The notes under the pieces: generated by a model
Database searches by the model: none
The model's input: only the letters and a program-made list of their open reading frames with translations
Told to the model about the DNA's origin: nothing
Program-made: the position numbers and the translations under genes
Part shown: piece after piece, positions 62,103 through 64,000 of the stretch
Layout: every line of letters starts with the position of its first letter
How positions within the stretch are numbered: position 1 is the stretch's first letter
Assembly (NCBI RefSeq): GCF_037335815.1
Contig: NZ_CP147841.1
Coordinates: forward strand, 3,224,001-3,288,000
DNA length: 64,000 nt
Direction of reading: 5' to 3'
DNA from: Salinirubellus litoreus
GTDB taxonomy: Archaea; Halobacteriota; Halobacteria; Halobacteriales; Haloarculaceae

Positions 62103-62930
62103 TCACCCGAGCGAGATATCGAGGTAGAGCATCACGATGGCACCGAAGATGACCCCGAGAGTGGCCAGACGCTCGTTGCCCCGGGTGTGTGTCTCGGGGA
62201 CGATCTCGTCGCTGATGACGAACAGCATCGCGCCGGCGGCGAACCCCATCGCGTAGGGGAGCAGCACCGACACCGTCTGGACGGCGTACGCGCCGAAGAC
62301 CGCGAGCGGGATCTCGACGACCCCCGACCGGATGCCGGCGAACGCCGCGTACATCCGCCGATCGAGACCGGCGTTGATGGCCGCGACGGAGACGGCCAGC
62401 CCCTCGGGGATGTTCTGGATGCCGATGGCGAGCATCAGGGGGATCGCGGTGTCGATATCACCGCTTCCGAACCCCACCCCGACGGCGAGGCCCTCGGGCA
62501 CGTTGTGGAGCGTGATGGCGAGGATGAACAGCACGACCCCGGTGACGCGTTCGTCCGCGACCGGGAGGTCATCGTCCGGGTTCGCCGCGTCGGAGCGGCG
62601 TCGACCCGAGAGCAGGTAGTGTGCGTGGGGGACGAGCACGTCCGAGCGGTCGAGGAAGAGCGCACCGAGCGTCACGCCGAGGAGCACCGGGAGCGGGTTC
62701 CCGTTCGAGTAGCTCTCGATCCCCGGGATGATGAGGCTCGTGAACGCGGCGGCGAGCATTACCCCTGCGGCGAACCCGAGCGCACCGTCGAGCGCCCGTT
62801 CCGACGGATCGCGCCAGACGAACACCAGCGACGCCCCGAGCAGGTTCATCGAGGCGATGACGACGCCACCGGCGAGGCCCTGGACGACCGGATCGGAGCC
62901 GACCAGCTCCACGAACTGTTCGGCTACCAT
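62103..62930 (-). CDS. ZIP-family metal transporter (GufA-like)
   Basis: This 275-residue membrane protein has about eight membrane segments and the paired ZIP metal motifs LHNVPEGLAVGVGFG and IGIQNIPEGLAVSV, with a His-poor loop (VPHAHYLLSGRRRSD) between segments 3 and 4. It should import zinc or another divalent metal. The ATG at 62930 gives the expected short polar N-terminus. It is convergent with the CapA-like gene, 65 bases between stops. Confidence 0.88.
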   Translation of the reverse strand: MVAEQFVELVGSDPVVQGLAGGVVIASMNLLGASLVFVWRDPSERALDGALGFAAGVMLAAAFTSLIIPGIESYSNGNPLPVLLGVTLGALFLDRSDVLVPHAHYLLSGRRRSDAANPDDDLPVADERVTGVVLFILAITLHNVPEGLAVGVGFGSGDIDTAIPLMLAIGIQNIPEGLAVSVAAINAGLDRRMYAAFAGIRSGVVEIPLAVFGAYAVQTVSVLLPYAMGFAAGAMLFVISDEIVPETHTRGNERLATLGVIFGAIVMLYLDISLG

Positions 62931-63114
62931 CCGACCCACCACTCGCCCTCGAATACCATCCGTCTCGGGCGGGAGATGAGGGCCAGCCGTCTTTAACCTT
63001 GGACATCCGATCGCCCACGCTCTATCCGTGCGTCCCCGACGAGCAGCGTCGAGGGACGGGCCCGAATTCCACCACGAACCCGGGAGCCGACCTGCCGCTC
63101 GTGGGCGAGGTGGG

Positions 63115-64000
63115 TCAGTCGAACAGTCCGGCCACCGCCCCGTCGAGGTCGGGTACCGAGACCACCCGAGCGTCGACCTCCACCTCGTCGACGCCGCGTT
63201 CCGTGTATCCAGTACCTGTTGCGACGAGCACGACCTCCTCGTCGGATCCGAGCTCCCCCCGGTCGGACAGGACTCTCGCGCCGGCGAGCGAGGTCGCACA
63301 GGCGGATTCGACGAAGAGGCCCGCCCGCTCCGCGAGCGCCCGTCGGGCGTCGAGGATGGCCTCGTCGTCGACGGCGAGGACGCCGCCGTCGGTCGCACGC
63401 GCGGCCGCGAGGACCCGGTTCCCGCTCGGCGGGTCGGCGTTCGAGATGGAGTAGGCGACGGTCTCGCCACCCTCGACCGGCGTCACCGTCTCGTCACCCC
63501 GTGCCCACGCCTCGGCGATGGGCGCACAGGCCGCCGCCTGGACGAAGTACAGTTCGGGCACCCTGTCGACGAGGCCGGCCGCGTCGAGTTCGCGGAACGC
63601 CTTCCAGACCCCGCTCGCGTGTCCCCCGCTCGAGACCGGCATCACCACCGCGTCCGGCACGTCGGGCGCGAACGATCCGGCGATCTCGAGCGCGGTCGTC
63701 TTCTGTCCGGCCACCCGGAGGGGGGTGTCGGAGTTGACGAACGCGACCTCGCGCTCCCGACCGAGCCGTATCGAGTCCTCGTAGAGCCGGCCGTACTCGC
63801 CCTCCACGCGGATGATCGTGGGGTCGTGCCGCGCGATGAGCCCCAGTCGCGACGGCGGAATGTCGGCCGGGACGAGCACGACGCAGTCGAGCCCCGCGCT
63901 CGCGGCGTGGGCGGCCATCGACCGCGCCATGTTCCCATGTGAGACCGTGCCGACGAGGTCGTACCCGCTCGCGGCCGCGACCGCCACGCCGACCGCGCTC
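63115..64000 (-). CDS. Threonine synthase-like PLP enzyme (cut by window edge)
   Basis: About 295 residues at the C-terminal side are in the window; the start lies beyond position 64000. The partial protein has TVSHGNMARSMAAHAASAG, where the family has an STGN-type PLP-phosphate loop, VMPVSSGGHASGVWKAF, and VLVATGTGY near the end. Threonine synthases convert phosphohomoserine to threonine. SHGN for STGN and the short distance to the end fit archaeal class II-like relatives; other fold II beta-elimination enzymes remain possible. An upstream Schiff-base Lys is outside the window. Confidence 0.75.
   Translation of the reverse strand, partial: SAVGVAVAAASGYDLVGTVSHGNMARSMAAHAASAGLDCVVLVPADIPPSRLGLIARHDPTIIRVEGEYGRLYEDSIRLGREREVAFVNSDTPLRVAGQKTTALEIAGSFAPDVPDAVVMPVSSGGHASGVWKAFRELDAAGLVDRVPELYFVQAAACAPIAEAWARGDETVTPVEGGETVAYSISNADPPSGNRVLAAARATDGGVLAVDDEAILDARRALAERAGLFVESACATSLAGARVLSDRGELGSDEEVVLVATGTGYTERGVDEVEVDARVVSVPDLDGAVAGLFD

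Overview
The window is a 64 kb piece of a haloarchaeal (class Halobacteria) genome. The evidence is strong GC bias with GC at third codon positions, very acidic predicted proteins, many leaderless genes with a TATA-like box about 27 bases before the start codon, Tat-type lipoproteins with Gly/Asp-rich tethers, TCP-1-type chaperonins, an RdfA/SMC-like cell-shape pair, and an IS605-type element with haloarchaeal-style ends. I do not assign a genus. No rRNA, tRNA or CRISPR array was recognised.

Most of the window (1 to about 55,100) is one large accessory region for sugar-acid catabolism. 1-5.7 kb: a cut-off HpcH/HpaI aldolase, a Gfo/Idh/MocA oxidoreductase, a fumarylacetoacetase-family hydrolase, an enolase-superfamily dehydratase, an aldo/keto reductase and a tartrate/malate-type dehydrogenase. 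5.8-10.7 kb: a complete ABC sugar importer. 10.9-17.8 kb: a gluconate/xylonate dehydratase-like enzyme, a KDG-aldolase-like protein, a D-2-hydroxyacid dehydrogenase, an enolase paralog translationally coupled to an APH-type kinase, and a second HpcH aldolase. 17.9-22.4 kb: two strongly diverged chaperonins flanking a second Gfo/Idh/MocA oxidoreductase. 22.5-37.5 kb: five more enolase-superfamily genes with SDRs, cupins, an MFS carrier, a KARI-like protein, an RraA-like aldolase, a class III aminotransferase and an internally deleted TnpB element. 37.9-42.7 kb: a second complete ABC sugar importer. 43-54.1 kb: a flavoprotein lacking the usual redox cysteines, a XacE/XacF-like pair that ends the oxidative pentose route, a sulfatase, a three-gene altronate-dehydratase-like unit, and a DUF1537 kinase/PdxA2 pair followed by an IclR regulator.

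The inferred logic: uronic, aldonic and related acids, possibly released from sulfated polysaccharides, enter through two binding-protein-dependent importers and an MFS carrier. They are oxidised (Gfo/Idh, SDR, AKR, dehydrogenases), dehydrated by many enolase-superfamily and UxaA-type enzymes, and split by aldolases or hydrolases to pyruvate, 2-oxoglutarate and C2/C3 units. A hydroxyacid dehydrogenase, kinase and enolase-like trio may feed a C3 acid toward phosphoenolpyruvate.

From about 55.1 kb the content becomes chromosomal housekeeping: RdfA-like and SMC-like proteins, an M20 peptidase, an AsnC/TRASH regulator, a CapA-like lipoprotein, a ZIP metal transporter and a cut-off threonine-synthase-like gene. 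A gene-poor, AT-richer gap lies at 59.3-60.2 kb.

The most unusual items are the two UxaA-type subunits with complementary loss of conserved residues, the pair of degenerate chaperonins inside a metabolic cluster, the kinase-coupled enolase lacking a conserved active-site His, the KARI-like protein with a changed active site, and the 80-81 bp hairpin repeats.
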